Shown here piece after piece: positions 25,913 to 34,431 of a DNA stretch of 64,000 nucleotides (position 1 is the stretch's first letter; each line of letters begins with the position of its first letter). The position numbers and the translations under genes are program-made. Below the pieces are notes generated by a model, which saw nothing but the letters and a program-made list of their open reading frames with translations, did not search any database and was not told the origin of the DNA. Source of the DNA: Bosea sp. 124 (GTDB taxonomy: Bacteria > Pseudomonadota > Alphaproteobacteria > Rhizobiales > Beijerinckiaceae); the NCBI RefSeq assembly GCF_003046175.1, contig NZ_PZZM01000001.1:3117001-3181000 (forward strand). The letters run 5' to 3'.

Positions 25913-27250
25913 ATGCTTTTGTCATCACGAAATATAATCAGAGGCGTCGGCTGGACGACAATTTTATATTTCATTGCTGTTGGCTTTCGCTTTGTCTCCA
26001 GCGTGATCCTGTCGCGATTGCTGGCGCCGAACATCATGGGCATGATGGTAATCATCAATACCATCCGCCTGGGCGTGGAATTGTTTTCCGATATTGGCAT
26101 CGGCCAGAACATCGTTCAGAATAAGAACGGCGGTCGGCCGACTTTTTATAATACGGCGTGGATTATCCAGATTGCCAGGGGATTTTTTCTCAGTTCAATT
26201 TTGTTCTTATTCGCCAGAACGTTTTCGGAATATTATCAAGTCGACGACCATATGATCCAGGCGGCTTCTCTTAGCCTTGCCTTGGCAGGTTTCATGTCGA
26301 CATCGATATATCTGATGCAGCGCCATCTCAAAATTGTTCAGTTGTCCGTGTTTGAATTGTCTCAAGAGGTGATGGCAAGCACGATAGGAATCATTGCAGC
26401 TATAATTAATCCATCGATATGGTCTCTGATTATTGCTGGAGTCATTTCGACGGCTATTCGGGTTATCCTGACGCATTTTCTTCCCGGCGCAGGGCAAATG
26501 CTGATCTTTTCGAAGAAGCATGCGGGAGAGATATTTTCGTTCGGGAAGTGGATATTCTTGTCGTCCCTGCTCATGTTCATGAGTTCGAATTTCGATCGTT
26601 TGTTTCTTGGGCAGGTCGCGCCCCTCGCCATGCTGGGCGTCTACGGGATCTCGCGGGCCATCGCCGATCTGCCCAGTGTCCTGGTCAACAGACTGAGCCA
26701 TTCACTGGTGTTTCCCGTTATCGCCTCGGCCCGCACGGTGCCTCGCGCGGAGGTCCGCGCAAGGCTCTCGCGTCTTCGCCTGAAACTACTCGCTGCCGCG
26801 GCCATCGCACTGGCGGCGGGGATCAGCGTCGCGGATCTCGTGGTCCATGTGATCTACGACGACAGATATCTCGATGCCGGCTGGATGCTGATCGTGCTGC
26901 TCAGCGGCGTGTGGCTTTCGATCCTCGCCAGCCTGAATGAGTATAGCCTCCTTGGATTGGGGCGCCCGGTCTACGGCGTCATCGGCAACACACTGAAGCT
27001 GGGCGCTCTCATTTACGTGCTGCCTCACGCATTTGCCCAATACGGCATGTTCGGGGCGGTGGTCGGCATCGCGATGGCCGATTTGCCTCGGCTTTGCATT
27101 TTGTTGTTTGGTCAGTTTCGCGAGCGATTTTCCTTCATTCGACAAGATATCGCCACGACGATTCAGCTCGCGCTTTTCATCGTGATTTTCTCGGCTGTCC
27201 GCTATTATTTCGGGTTCGGCACGCTGCTCGACACTTTGCCTATCCGATAG
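25913..27250 (+). CDS. Wzx-like lipid-linked oligosaccharide flippase
   Basis: About 445 residues with 12-14 hydrophobic helices in the MATE/MOP (polysaccharide transporter) pattern. The opening SSRNIIRGVGWTTILYFIAVGFRFVSSVILSRLLAPNIMGMMVI is characteristic, as are SDIGIGQNIVQ and FGKWIFLSSLLMFMSSNFDRLFLGQ. It would flip undecaprenyl-linked repeat units to the periplasm for polymerisation. The ATG at 25913 has GGAG five bases upstream, while a longer frame to 25838 adds non-hydrophobic residues. The first half is AT-rich compared with the second half. Confidence 0.92.
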   Translation: MLLSSRNIIRGVGWTTILYFIAVGFRFVSSVILSRLLAPNIMGMMVIINTIRLGVELFSDIGIGQNIVQNKNGGRPTFYNTAWIIQIARGFFLSSILFLFARTFSEYYQVDDHMIQAASLSLALAGFMSTSIYLMQRHLKIVQLSVFELSQEVMASTIGIIAAIINPSIWSLIIAGVISTAIRVILTHFLPGAGQMLIFSKKHAGEIFSFGKWIFLSSLLMFMSSNFDRLFLGQVAPLAMLGVYGISRAIADLPSVLVNRLSHSLVFPVIASARTVPRAEVRARLSRLRLKLLAAAAIALAAGISVADLVVHVIYDDRYLDAGWMLIVLLSGVWLSILASLNEYSLLGLGRPVYGVIGNTLKLGALIYVLPHAFAQYGMFGAVVGIAMADLPRLCILLFGQFRERFSFIRQDIATTIQLALFIVIFSAVRYYFGFGTLLDTLPIR

Positions 27251-27733
27251 AATGCCGGCGGCGGGGCTTTCAGCCGGTTGCCCGGCGCGCGCAACGTCAT
27301 CCCTATCCGCTTGGCGTTGCGCGGTTGGTGTTCGATGCCGGCCTCCGCCAGCGCGTCTCGCCAAAAGATAAATTTTTCCAAGTTCTAGAACGCGAACGCG
27401 TCTCACGCGACCAAACGACATAACGGTTGTGGAGGCGATACATCATGGCTCCGGAAGGCATGACGTGATGTTTCGAAACAAGCGAACCTTACAGTGGCGG
27501 ACCGGCAGCCTGAGGCTTGCGTCGGTTGGCGCATCCGTGGTCACTATCCTATGGTGGTGCGGTTTGATCTGGGTCGCTCAGCGACCGATCTGGTTCTGGT
27601 AACGAAGGTCAATGGTCGTGACTGGCACGTGTTTCGGCAGTTCAAGCCTTTGCTTCGTCGGCTGGCGCAGCAAATCTTGGTGCGTGGGCCTTCAAACATC
27701 CGAAACACAGTCGATGCTGCGCTCGGAGGCCCG
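27251..27733. other. Gap before GT2 gene, possibly with a leader peptide and small membrane protein
   Basis: Starts with a GC-rich segment followed by an AT-rich piece around 27365-27390. At 27431 a GGAGG precedes an ATG at 27445 that encodes only seven codons (MAPEGMT, stop TGA 27466-27468). That stop overlaps the ATG of the small frame listed at 27468. Confidence 0.4.
27468..27602 (+). CDS. Possible 44-residue single-helix membrane protein
   Basis: Reads MFRNKRTLQWRTGS, then a hydrophobic, Trp-rich segment (ASVVTILWWCGLIWVAQ), ending PIWFW. Basic N-terminus plus one transmembrane helix is the pattern of small membrane proteins. The ATG overlaps the stop of a seven-codon leader that has its own GGAGG. 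It is 131 bp upstream of the glycosyltransferase start on the same strand. An alternative is that it is a frame-shifted remnant of a longer N-terminus of that enzyme. Confidence 0.33.
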   Translation: MFRNKRTLQWRTGSLRLASVGASVVTILWWCGLIWVAQRPIWFW

Positions 27734-28936
27734 GTGATCACACTCTTTTCTGCCGTCGTCACCTTGGCAGCCGTCATGCTGTCCGCGCTCGCCTTGATGT
27801 ACTGCTTGCAGGCGCTTTTGGCGATTTTGCCGATGCGAGGCGTGGTTGCGCCGGTGCGGGCGGAAGGCGAGAGGGGCCGGGTGGGCATCGTCGTTCCAGC
27901 GCATAACGAAAGCGCGGGCATTGGCGCGCTTCTGGCGATGTTGCGCGAGCAGTTGCGAGAGGGGGACCGGCTGATCGTCGTGGCGGATAATTGCACCGAC
28001 GACACGGCGGCGGTGGCGCGAAGCTTCGGAGCGACGGTGCTCGAGCGGGAACACGAGACCGAGCGCGGCAAGGGCTATGCCCTGGATCACGGCGTCCGAT
28101 TTCTCGAGCGCGATCCGCCTGAGATCGTCGTGTTCCTCGATGCGGACAGCCTGATCGAGAAGGACACATTGTCGGTGCTGGCCGAGACCTGTCACAGATT
28201 GGGCCGGCCTGTGCAGGCGAAATATCTGATGACGCCGCAAGCGGGCTCCCGCATCGACGCTCCGGTCGCTTGCTTCGGCCTGCTCGTGAAGAACCATGTC
28301 AGGCTTCTCGGTCTGCGCAAGCTCGGCGTGCCCAGCCATATCACGGGCAGCGGCTTCGCCTGTCCCTGGGGCGTCATCCGGGATGTCGAGCTCGCCAATG
28401 GCCATCTCGCGGAGGACAAGAAGCTGGGGCTCGATCTGACGGTCGCCGGTTACCCGCCCTATTACTGCGAGGACGCAGCGGTCTGGAGCGACGTGCCCTA
28501 CACGGCCAAGGGAACCAGGACCCAACGCGATCGCTGGGAGAGAGGCCATCTGTCGCTGGTGCGGGCCGCCCCGCGCTACATGCTGGAGGCCTTCAGGCAT
28601 CGGGACGCCGGCTTGTTCCTGCTCGCGATCGACACGGCCGTTCCGCCGATGTTCCTGCTGATTTTCGTCCTGGCCATCACGGCACTGGTTGCCTTGCCGA
28701 TCGCCTTGTTCGGCGGAGCCATTCTGCCGTTCTGGATCGCCTCGCTGACCTTATGCCTGGTTCTTCTATCGACGGTGGCCATCTGGTGGATGCTTGGCCG
28801 GAGCTTGCTGCCGGTGCGGTCCCTGCCGGGACTGTTGCCATTCGTTGCGTCCAAGATCGCGATCTACGCCGGAGGCGCACTGAGGTCCTCGGCTGGGCAA
28901 TGGATCAGGACCGACCGCAGCAAAGGGGAGAACTGA
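27734..28936 (+). CDS. Processive-type membrane glycosyltransferase family 2
   Basis: About 400 residues. A hydrophobic N-terminal helix (AVVTLAAVMLSALALMYCLQALLA) precedes the GT2 domain, which starts GRVGIVVPAHNESAGIGALL. It carries ADNCTDDTAAVA, RGKGYALDHGV and DxD as FLDADSLIEKD. Residues around RDRWERGHLSLV match the acceptor-site R/QxxRW pattern of membrane synthases, followed by three or four C-terminal helices. The GTG start at 27734 is chosen for the GGAGG four bases upstream. A frame open from 27494 lacks this and adds an unrelated leader. Could build a linear polymer or add one residue to the repeat unit. Confidence 0.88.
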   Translation: MITLFSAVVTLAAVMLSALALMYCLQALLAILPMRGVVAPVRAEGERGRVGIVVPAHNESAGIGALLAMLREQLREGDRLIVVADNCTDDTAAVARSFGATVLEREHETERGKGYALDHGVRFLERDPPEIVVFLDADSLIEKDTLSVLAETCHRLGRPVQAKYLMTPQAGSRIDAPVACFGLLVKNHVRLLGLRKLGVPSHITGSGFACPWGVIRDVELANGHLAEDKKLGLDLTVAGYPPYYCEDAAVWSDVPYTAKGTRTQRDRWERGHLSLVRAAPRYMLEAFRHRDAGLFLLAIDTAVPPMFLLIFVLAITALVALPIALFGGAILPFWIASLTLCLVLLSTVAIWWMLGRSLLPVRSLPGLLPFVASKIAIYAGGALRSSAGQWIRTDRSKGEN

Positions 28937-29003
28937 CGCGTCGGTCCGCTGTGTCGCAGCTCCGGCGCCCGACGCGGCAGCGCGGTGGTGCGCAACTGGA
29001 GAC

Positions 29004-30212
29004 CTATGCCGCTTCGCTCAATCGCGATTGCGTAAACAGCCGATGCATCTGCTGCGTGCTCGTGGCCGGATCATGCATCTGGCCGACCTGGCGCCAGCCG
29101 GCTTCGCCCATCCGCTCCGCCGCGCGATGATCTGACAGGATGGACTGGATGGCATCGGCGAAGGCGGATGCGCTGCCAGGCCCGACCAGACGACCGTTGA
29201 CACCGTCCAGCACCAGCTCCGGTATTCCCCCGACATTGGTTGCCGCAACCGGGCGCTTCTGCGCGAAGGCTTCCATCAGGGCGATGGGAATCCCTTCGCC
29301 ATAGCTTGCGAGCACGGCAAGGTCGGCTTGCGCGATGTGTTCACGCACCTCTTCCGGCGTCCGGATTCCGACCATCGTAACGGCGCTGTCGAGCTCGGCC
29401 TGGGCGATCCGTTGCCGGATTTCATCGTCGAGCGGCCCACCGCCAACCAGCGTACATGAGAACGGGAACCCCCGCCGTTTCAGGATCAGCAGCGCGGCAA
29501 TGAGAATATCGTGCCCCTTCTCCGGCGAAAGCCGGGCGACGCAGACGATGTGGTTGCTGCCGGGAAGGGGCGGGATGATGTGCTGTTCCGGCAAGGCATA
29601 GCCGCACCGGACAACATGGATCTTGTCGGCTTCGGCCGCTCCGACGTTGTCGACCAGAAGCCGCTGGCCAAACTCACTGATGCAAACGGCGAAGGCGCAT
29701 TCGCGCACCTTGGCGGGATGGCGAAAGGCCTCCGGCTCATTCAGATCGATGCCGTGGAAGGTGATGCTGAACGGCAGCCCTGCAAGCTTGGCCGCGATCA
29801 TGGCCGTGTTCGAGCCTGCGTTGCCGAAATGGCAGTGCAGATGCGCTGCGTCCGCGCTGACGATCCAATAGGCGAGCAGGATCGCCTCCGCCCAGTAAGC
29901 CATCCATTTGAATTTGCTGCGGAGGCCCTTGGCCCCCGACACGGCATCGACGAATGTCGAACACAGGGTCAAAGGTCGCGTGAAGCAGGCCCAGATCACG
30001 GCGGCCACGAACGAAAAGACGGCAGGCGGGACCAGCCAGCGGGTCTTGCTGTGTTCGTCCCTGGCCGTCTCGTCGACGATGTGGTGGTCCTTGGGGCGCC
30101 TCACCGAAAAGCGCAATACCTCGATGCCCGTCTCCTCCAGAGCGCGTATTTCGCGCTCGATGAAGGTGTGGCTCGGGCTCGGGTAGTGGCTCACAAGATA
30201 AGCGACCTTCAC
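29004..30212 (-). CDS. Glycosyltransferase family 4 (WcaL/EpsF-like)
   Basis: 402 residues. Opens MKVAYLVSHYPSPSHTFIEREI, a common start for exopolysaccharide GT4 enzymes. The donor domain has VCVARLSPEKGHDILI, VGGGPLDDEI and the E-x7-E motif in EGIPIALMEAF. HCHFGNAGSNTA and FHGIDLNEPEAF lie in the acceptor half. It overlaps the upstream deacetylase gene by 4 bp (ATGA at 30209-30212). Closely similar in layout to the enzyme at 49371-50609, suggesting duplication within the island. Confidence 0.92.
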   Translation of the reverse strand: MKVAYLVSHYPSPSHTFIEREIRALEETGIEVLRFSVRRPKDHHIVDETARDEHSKTRWLVPPAVFSFVAAVIWACFTRPLTLCSTFVDAVSGAKGLRSKFKWMAYWAEAILLAYWIVSADAAHLHCHFGNAGSNTAMIAAKLAGLPFSITFHGIDLNEPEAFRHPAKVRECAFAVCISEFGQRLLVDNVGAAEADKIHVVRCGYALPEQHIIPPLPGSNHIVCVARLSPEKGHDILIAALLILKRRGFPFSCTLVGGGPLDDEIRQRIAQAELDSAVTMVGIRTPEEVREHIAQADLAVLASYGEGIPIALMEAFAQKRPVAATNVGGIPELVLDGVNGRLVGPGSASAFADAIQSILSDHRAAERMGEAGWRQVGQMHDPATSTQQMHRLFTQSRLSEAA

Positions 30213-31204
30213 GGCCTTGATCCCCGGTTGAACAGGCGCTGGGCCAGGCCGCTGATCTCCATGCGGAAAAGACCGTCGGACGGGAGGCCGCGACGGTCAC
30301 ACAAGCGCTGTTGGCTGATGAACCAGCGCTTCAGCGTAAAGCGCTCGAGCGCGTGCGGATCGTTGACCCCCTCCCTGACGGAGGTCGCATAACCGTAACC
30401 CGCTGCGGTCGTGGCCCGGGCGACGCGGTCGTCGCAATCTCCGTTCGGATAGCAGATGCCGGTTATGGCTTGTCCGGTGATCGCTGCGAGGGCGGCGCGC
30501 GACTGCTGCAGTTCGTTCGTCAGCGTGCGGTCGTCGCATTGCGGCAGCAGCGGATGCGTCATCGTGTGCGAGCCGATCTCGTGCCCTTTCGAGACCAGCT
30601 CCCTGAGCTGGGGCGAGGTCATGATCCGGTCCACGGCCGGAATGGCGACGGCGCCCGCTTGCCTTTGCAGCTCCGCAACCCAATCCTCTCGCTGCGACGG
30701 CGAAAGCTGCTTTGCCTTCGACATCGCCTCGCGGGCATTCGATGCATCCAGCATGAGATCCCGTTGCGCCAATGCGTTCCACGCCAGTCCCGCCCGGTCA
30801 TACCAAGGCACGATATCCGTATCGACCAGTCCGGCGACGACAAAGAATGTCGCCTGGATACCGTATTCCTGAAGGATGGGGGCGGCCAGAAGACAGTTGT
30901 CCTGATAGCCGTCGTCAAATGTGATCGCAGCGAGCGGGCGGCCGGTGCCGCCACCCTCGATCTGTCGCAAGGCCTTCTCCAGCGGCAAGACCGTATAGTG
31001 CTGTGTCAGCAGCCGGCAATGTGTGCGCAGAACATCAGGTGTCACGACCAGGTCGGGGTCATGATAGGCACTTCGCTGGGGCTCGGGCAGGACACGGTGA
31101 TAGCAAAGGATCGTGAGATGGCCGCGAAGGCTCGCCTCTCGGCGTGTCATAGCACCCGATCCGGCGACCAGGCTGGCGATCGAATCCCGTAATCGCGCTT
31201 TCAT
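30209..31204 (-). CDS. Polysaccharide deacetylase (carbohydrate esterase 4, NodB-like)
   Basis: About 331 residues. NodB-fold metal-dependent deacetylase that would remove N- or O-acetyl groups from sugars. Motif 1 appears as ITFDDGYQDN (catalytic Asp pair). Motif 2 is IGSHTMTHPLLPQC (S/THxxxH metal ligands). Motif 3 is around GICYPNGDCDDRV. Just inside the start ILCYHRVLPE marks the usual first strand. No clear signal peptide, so the enzyme is probably cytoplasmic or membrane-associated. I start it at 31204 (MKARLRDS). A frame open to 31366 adds 54 residues with no family resemblance. It is coupled to the following GT4 gene. Confidence 0.9.
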   Translation of the reverse strand: MKARLRDSIASLVAGSGAMTRREASLRGHLTILCYHRVLPEPQRSAYHDPDLVVTPDVLRTHCRLLTQHYTVLPLEKALRQIEGGGTGRPLAAITFDDGYQDNCLLAAPILQEYGIQATFFVVAGLVDTDIVPWYDRAGLAWNALAQRDLMLDASNAREAMSKAKQLSPSQREDWVAELQRQAGAVAIPAVDRIMTSPQLRELVSKGHEIGSHTMTHPLLPQCDDRTLTNELQQSRAALAAITGQAITGICYPNGDCDDRVARATTAAGYGYATSVREGVNDPHALERFTLKRWFISQQRLCDRRGLPSDGLFRMEISGLAQRLFNRGSRP

Positions 31205-31809
31205 CGTCGCCCGCTTTGTCCTGGCTCGCCATCGGGCCGCGTTGAGACCGTGCCGATCGGCGCCATCGCGAACCATCGTAGAAGGCCGCCGCGCTGCTGT
31301 CGCCCAGCTTCCGAGGTTTTGCAATGCAGCATTATTCTCGAACATCAATGGCGCGCATGCAACCACTATCGATATTTTTCCCTAGCGTTCCTGCCGCATA
31401 CGGCGAATGACGAGCCATATAACAATGGCGTAGATCGGAATTTGATTCGCTTGTCGCGAAATTATACAGAGCCGGCGCCGGTATCTTTGAACAACCAGCT
31501 ATTATTAAAGATAAAATTCAGTCAATACGACTCGTTCGCGGCGATATTTAAGGATGTCCTATAAATGTACTGCTTCATGTTTCGTGTCACTTAATTGACT
31601 GACGCTGAGGCGGTCGCGATATCGCCGGCCTAGAGTACAGGATGACGTAACGTCATGCTGATGAAATTCCCGAATTAAAACAACGTCCCTCTACGAAAAT
31701 TAAGGAAAACTTCACTTATGGCTTGCCTGAGAGCTTAAGAAGGCGTTAATTCCCGGCGAGGGCAGCGATGGCCGTTTGCCCCATTATGGGACGCACAGGG
31801 AAGCATCCA
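31205..31809. other. Intergenic region upstream of the curli operon
   Basis: About 600 bp, AT-rich between 31330 and 31740, no gene recognised. Contains the perfect palindrome at 31642-31656 (listed). Should hold the promoters of the leftward deacetylase operon and the rightward curli operon. Confidence 0.5.
31642..31656. promoter_or_regulatory. Palindrome ATGACG-N3-CGTCAT, candidate operator of the curli operon
   Basis: ATGACGTAACGTCAT is a perfect inverted repeat with a 7-bp arm around a central A. It lies 154 bp upstream of the curlin start. The same outer arms with a different centre recur at 50898-50912, also between genes. No regulator is known to me for this exact site. Confidence 0.45.
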
Positions 31810-33078
31810 ATGAAAAAAATGACGGTTTTGGCGCTGGCGCTGGCCAGCTCGACGTCACTCGCTCATGCGGCGGGCAACGAATCGGTGATCGGCCAGATCG
31901 GCGCCGAGAACAGCGCTGTCGTCGGCCAGCTCGGCGGCAACAACAAGCAGGGCACCCTGCAGGCCGGCTACAAGAACTCCGCCACGACCTCGCAGACGGC
32001 TGCCGGCTCCAACACCAATGAATCGGGCATCGGCCAGATCGGCGCCCGCAACGTCGCCGAAGTCGGCCAGACCGGCGGCAACAACCGCCAGGGCACGCTG
32101 CAGGTCGGCGTCCGCAACTATGCCGTCACCTCCCAGACCGGCGTCGCCACGGCCGGCCGCCTGAACACCTCGGGCACCGCGCAGTTCGGCTACAAGAACG
32201 TTTCGCTCGTCGGCCAGACCGGCGGCAACAACGACCAGACCACCGTGCAGATCGGCTCCCGGAACCGTTCGGTGACCGGCCAGGAGACCAACAAGCTCGG
32301 CGCCACGAATGGTGCTGGCACGCTCCAGATCGGTTCCAAGAACGACGCGACGACCTCGCAGGTGTCTTCGGGCACGGCGAAGGCGGCTGGGCCTTTGAGC
32401 TTCCTTCAGGCTGATGGCAAGGGTGGTGAAAACAACGCCACGACCGTTCAGATCGGCCGCGGCAACGTTGCCGTGACCGGGCAGGCCAGCATCGGTGCCC
32501 CCGGGTTGATTGGCGTTGGTGCGACTCGCGGCGTCGACAACAATGCCGCCACGCTGCAGGTCGGCCGCGAGAACTTCGCTTCGACCTCGCAGAGCGGCGC
32601 GCGTCCGCAGGTTCTCCCGGGCACCTCGAACGACTCGTTCATCGGCCAGTTCGGCGCCGGCAACGTCGCCCTCGTCGGCCAGACCAATGGTCTCAACGGT
32701 CAGGCGACCGTGCAGGTCGGCTCCAAGAACTCGGCGATCACCACGCAGTCGAACGTCTCCGCCGTCACCGGCCTGACGCAGAACGCTGCGGCGACCTTCC
32801 AGGTCGGCGCGCGCAACTACGCCAACACGACCCAGGTTGCCAATCCGCTGAGCCTCGGCGTGAACGGTTCGCTGGTCGCGCAGATCGGCGCCGACAACTC
32901 CGCGGTCGTCGGCCAGACGGGCCTTCAGGGCATGATCGGCGCCAACCTGCAGCAGACCATCCAGGTCGGTGCCGGCAACTTCGCCTCGACCTCGCAGATC
33001 GGCAGCAGCTCGGTGAGCAACTCGTCGGTGACGGCGCAGTTCGGCTACAAGAACGTCTCCGTCGTCTCGCAGAAGTAA
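31810..33078 (+). CDS. csgA: Large curlin (CsgA-like major amyloid subunit)
   Basis: 422 residues with a signal peptide (MKKMTVLALALASSTSLAHAAG). The mature protein consists of some 18-20 curlin-like strand units of the form Q-x-G-x-x-N-x-A, for example IGQIGAENSAVVGQLGGNN, TLQIGSKNDATTSQ and VQVGSKNSAITTQ. Pro/Gly-rich loops such as KAAGPLSFLQADGKGG are inserted between some repeats. This is nearly three times the length of the Escherichia coli CsgA. The ladder of Gln and Asn is what stacks in amyloid fibres (family knowledge). The ATG at 31810 fits the signal peptide; an in-frame ATG at 31768 does not. Codon use is strongly biased, as expected for an abundant secreted protein. First gene of a csg operon. 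Confidence 0.93.
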   Translation: MKKMTVLALALASSTSLAHAAGNESVIGQIGAENSAVVGQLGGNNKQGTLQAGYKNSATTSQTAAGSNTNESGIGQIGARNVAEVGQTGGNNRQGTLQVGVRNYAVTSQTGVATAGRLNTSGTAQFGYKNVSLVGQTGGNNDQTTVQIGSRNRSVTGQETNKLGATNGAGTLQIGSKNDATTSQVSSGTAKAAGPLSFLQADGKGGENNATTVQIGRGNVAVTGQASIGAPGLIGVGATRGVDNNAATLQVGRENFASTSQSGARPQVLPGTSNDSFIGQFGAGNVALVGQTNGLNGQATVQVGSKNSAITTQSNVSAVTGLTQNAAATFQVGARNYANTTQVANPLSLGVNGSLVAQIGADNSAVVGQTGLQGMIGANLQQTIQVGAGNFASTSQIGSSSVSNSSVTAQFGYKNVSVVSQK

Positions 33079-33086
33079 GCCATCCA

Positions 33087-33116
33087 GGAACGGCGGGCCT
33101 TCCGGCCCGCCGTTCC
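33087..33116 (+). terminator. Perfect 13-bp hairpin just after the curlin gene
   Basis: Arms GGAACGGCGGGCC (33087-33099) and GGCCCGCCGTTCC (33104-33116) with a TTCC loop, nine bases after the curlin stop. No T-run follows, so it may act as a partial terminator or as an mRNA-stabilising structure that raises major-curlin expression relative to the downstream accessory genes. Confidence 0.6.
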
Positions 33117-33147
33117 ACCTCGTTCTCGCGCAAAGCGGAATGTGGCG

Positions 33148-33543
33148 ATGCTGTTCAGGTCATTCCTCCCCGTCTCGATCAGATCGGCGGCCGTTCTGGG
33201 CGCCTGTCTCGCCTCATCCCCGAGTCCTGGTGTCCCGATGAAGCCACTGCCGACCGATGCGGAGCTGCAATGCCAGATCCGGGCCGAGAATACCGGCTCA
33301 GCTTTGCGCCTGCAGGCGGTCGCACGCTCGCAGTCGCCGGCATCCGGGCAATATCGCCTGTCCATTCTCAAGCAGAACGCGAGCGGCACGAGCCAGAACA
33401 TGCAGAGCGGCAGCTTCTCCATCGGCCCGGGCCAGGAGCGTGTGCTGACCACCGTTCTGCTCGAGCAGGCTGCCATCGGCCATTACGAGGCCTCGCTGTC
33501 ACTTGAATCCGATCACGGGAGCATTTCATGCACTTCGCCCTGA
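33148..33543 (+). CDS. csgH: CsgH-like periplasmic curli chaperone/inhibitor
   Basis: 131 residues with an N-terminal signal sequence (FLPVSIRSAAVLGACLASSPSP). The mature part LQCQIRAENTGSALRLQAVARS...SGQYRLSILKQNASGTSQNMQSG...GHYEASLSLESDHGSISC fits a small all-beta, CsgC-like sandwich with a conserved Cys near each end. CsgH is the alphaproteobacterial counterpart of CsgC, which blocks premature curlin polymerisation in the periplasm. It lies directly after the curlin gene, and its end overlaps the next gene by 16 bp. GTG at 33142 is an alternative start two codons earlier. Confidence 0.85.
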   Translation: MLFRSFLPVSIRSAAVLGACLASSPSPGVPMKPLPTDAELQCQIRAENTGSALRLQAVARSQSPASGQYRLSILKQNASGTSQNMQSGSFSIGPGQERVLTTVLLEQAAIGHYEASLSLESDHGSISCTSP

Positions 33544-34040
33544 CACCCCGGTTTACGCGGTGCCTGGTCGGCGCTGTGGCAGCGCTCATGGCACAGGGGC
33601 TTTCGTTCTCCCCCGCCGCTGCCGAGTCGGCCTATGTCGAGCAGAGCCAGGCTGGCGCTCGGCTGCCTGTCCACGCACTTCCGATCGCCAATTCCCATTC
33701 CGGCGTCGTGCCGGCGGGCCGGTCGGGGCCGGCCATTCCCCGTGTTGCCCCAGAGGCAATCGCGGCGGCTGGCCGAAACTTCGCTCAGACAGTGCAAATT
33801 GGTAACTATAATCAGGTCGCGCAAATACAAAATGGCGCGAATAATCAGTCTGCCGTTGGTATTATCGCAGGAAATGCTAATAATGTAGGCGTGTTGCAGG
33901 GTGGTAACAACCTACGTTCGAATCTCGTGCTACTTAATACGCAAGGATTGTCGGTAGGGGTCATTCAGCCAAATGGATCGGCCCCAGTTAATATGCTGAT
34001 TGCCAGGTTGCCGAATGGCGGTTTGTTGATCAAGCGATAA
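33528..34040 (+). CDS. Minor curlin, possible CsgB-like nucleator
   Basis: 170 residues. Signal peptide (FTRCLVGAVAALMAQGLSFSPAAA) is followed by about 65 residues of non-repeat sequence. Then come four or five curlin-type units (QTVQIGNYNQVAQIQNGANNQSAVGIIAGNANNVGVLQGGNN) and a C-terminus ending in basic residues (LPNGGLLIKR). A short repeat array with a basic tail is what CsgB nucleators have, in contrast to the long array in the major curlin. It overlaps csgH by 16 bp and is followed by csgF and csgG. Base composition of the repeat part is less GC-rich than the rest of the operon. Confidence 0.8.
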   Translation: MHFALTPRFTRCLVGAVAALMAQGLSFSPAAAESAYVEQSQAGARLPVHALPIANSHSGVVPAGRSGPAIPRVAPEAIAAAGRNFAQTVQIGNYNQVAQIQNGANNQSAVGIIAGNANNVGVLQGGNNLRSNLVLLNTQGLSVGVIQPNGSAPVNMLIARLPNGGLLIKR

Positions 34041-34082
34041 TGATTTGGCGGTAGAGTTGTGAAATTCAGTGGGAGCACAGCT

Positions 34083-34379
34083 ATGGCGTTACGGACTGTG
34101 GCTATTGTTACGATGATTGGCTTTCTCGCGAGTTCTGCGGCTGTCCATGCCGGCGAGCAGGTCTATCGCCCCACCAACCCGACCTTCGGCGGCAACGCTC
34201 TCAATGGCAGCTTCCTGCTGTCGACGGCGCAGGCACAGGGCAAAGGGGCCAAGTCGGGCCAGCAATCTCCGGATCTCTCAGGCCTGACGGGCGCGCTCAG
34301 CGGCATTGGCGGAGCTGGCCAGGCACCCGTCGTCGTCATCGGCGGCAATGGTCTTCCGGTCGTCCCCGCGTCACCCTGA
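34083..34379 (+). CDS. csgF: CsgF curli assembly factor
   Basis: 98 residues. Signal peptide ends at about HAGEQ. The mature start VYRPTNPTFGGNALNGSFLL is the signature of CsgF, whose N-terminus inserts in the CsgG pore and forms a second constriction. GKGAKSGQQSPDLSGL continues a disordered middle region. The protein is shorter than the gammaproteobacterial form. The C-terminal domain that tethers CsgB appears reduced to a Gly/Val-rich tail. ATG at 34083 has GGGAG seven bases upstream and gives the right signal peptide; a GTG at 34059 is less likely. Confidence 0.88.
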   Translation: MALRTVAIVTMIGFLASSAAVHAGEQVYRPTNPTFGGNALNGSFLLSTAQAQGKGAKSGQQSPDLSGLTGALSGIGGAGQAPVVVIGGNGLPVVPASP

Positions 34380-34431
34380 GATTGTGGCGCCGCTAGAAGC
34401 GCCAACTCAGCCCAAATAGGTTTCACGGTCC

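Noticed and set aside
27494..27733. 80-codon N-terminal extension of the GT2 enzyme
   Set aside because: The GTG at 27734 has a GGAGG and starts just before the membrane helix; the extension overlaps another small frame and lacks a ribosome site.
31870..33070. Repeated DNA words in the curlin gene
   Set aside because: They encode curlin repeats and are not a separate DNA repeat element.
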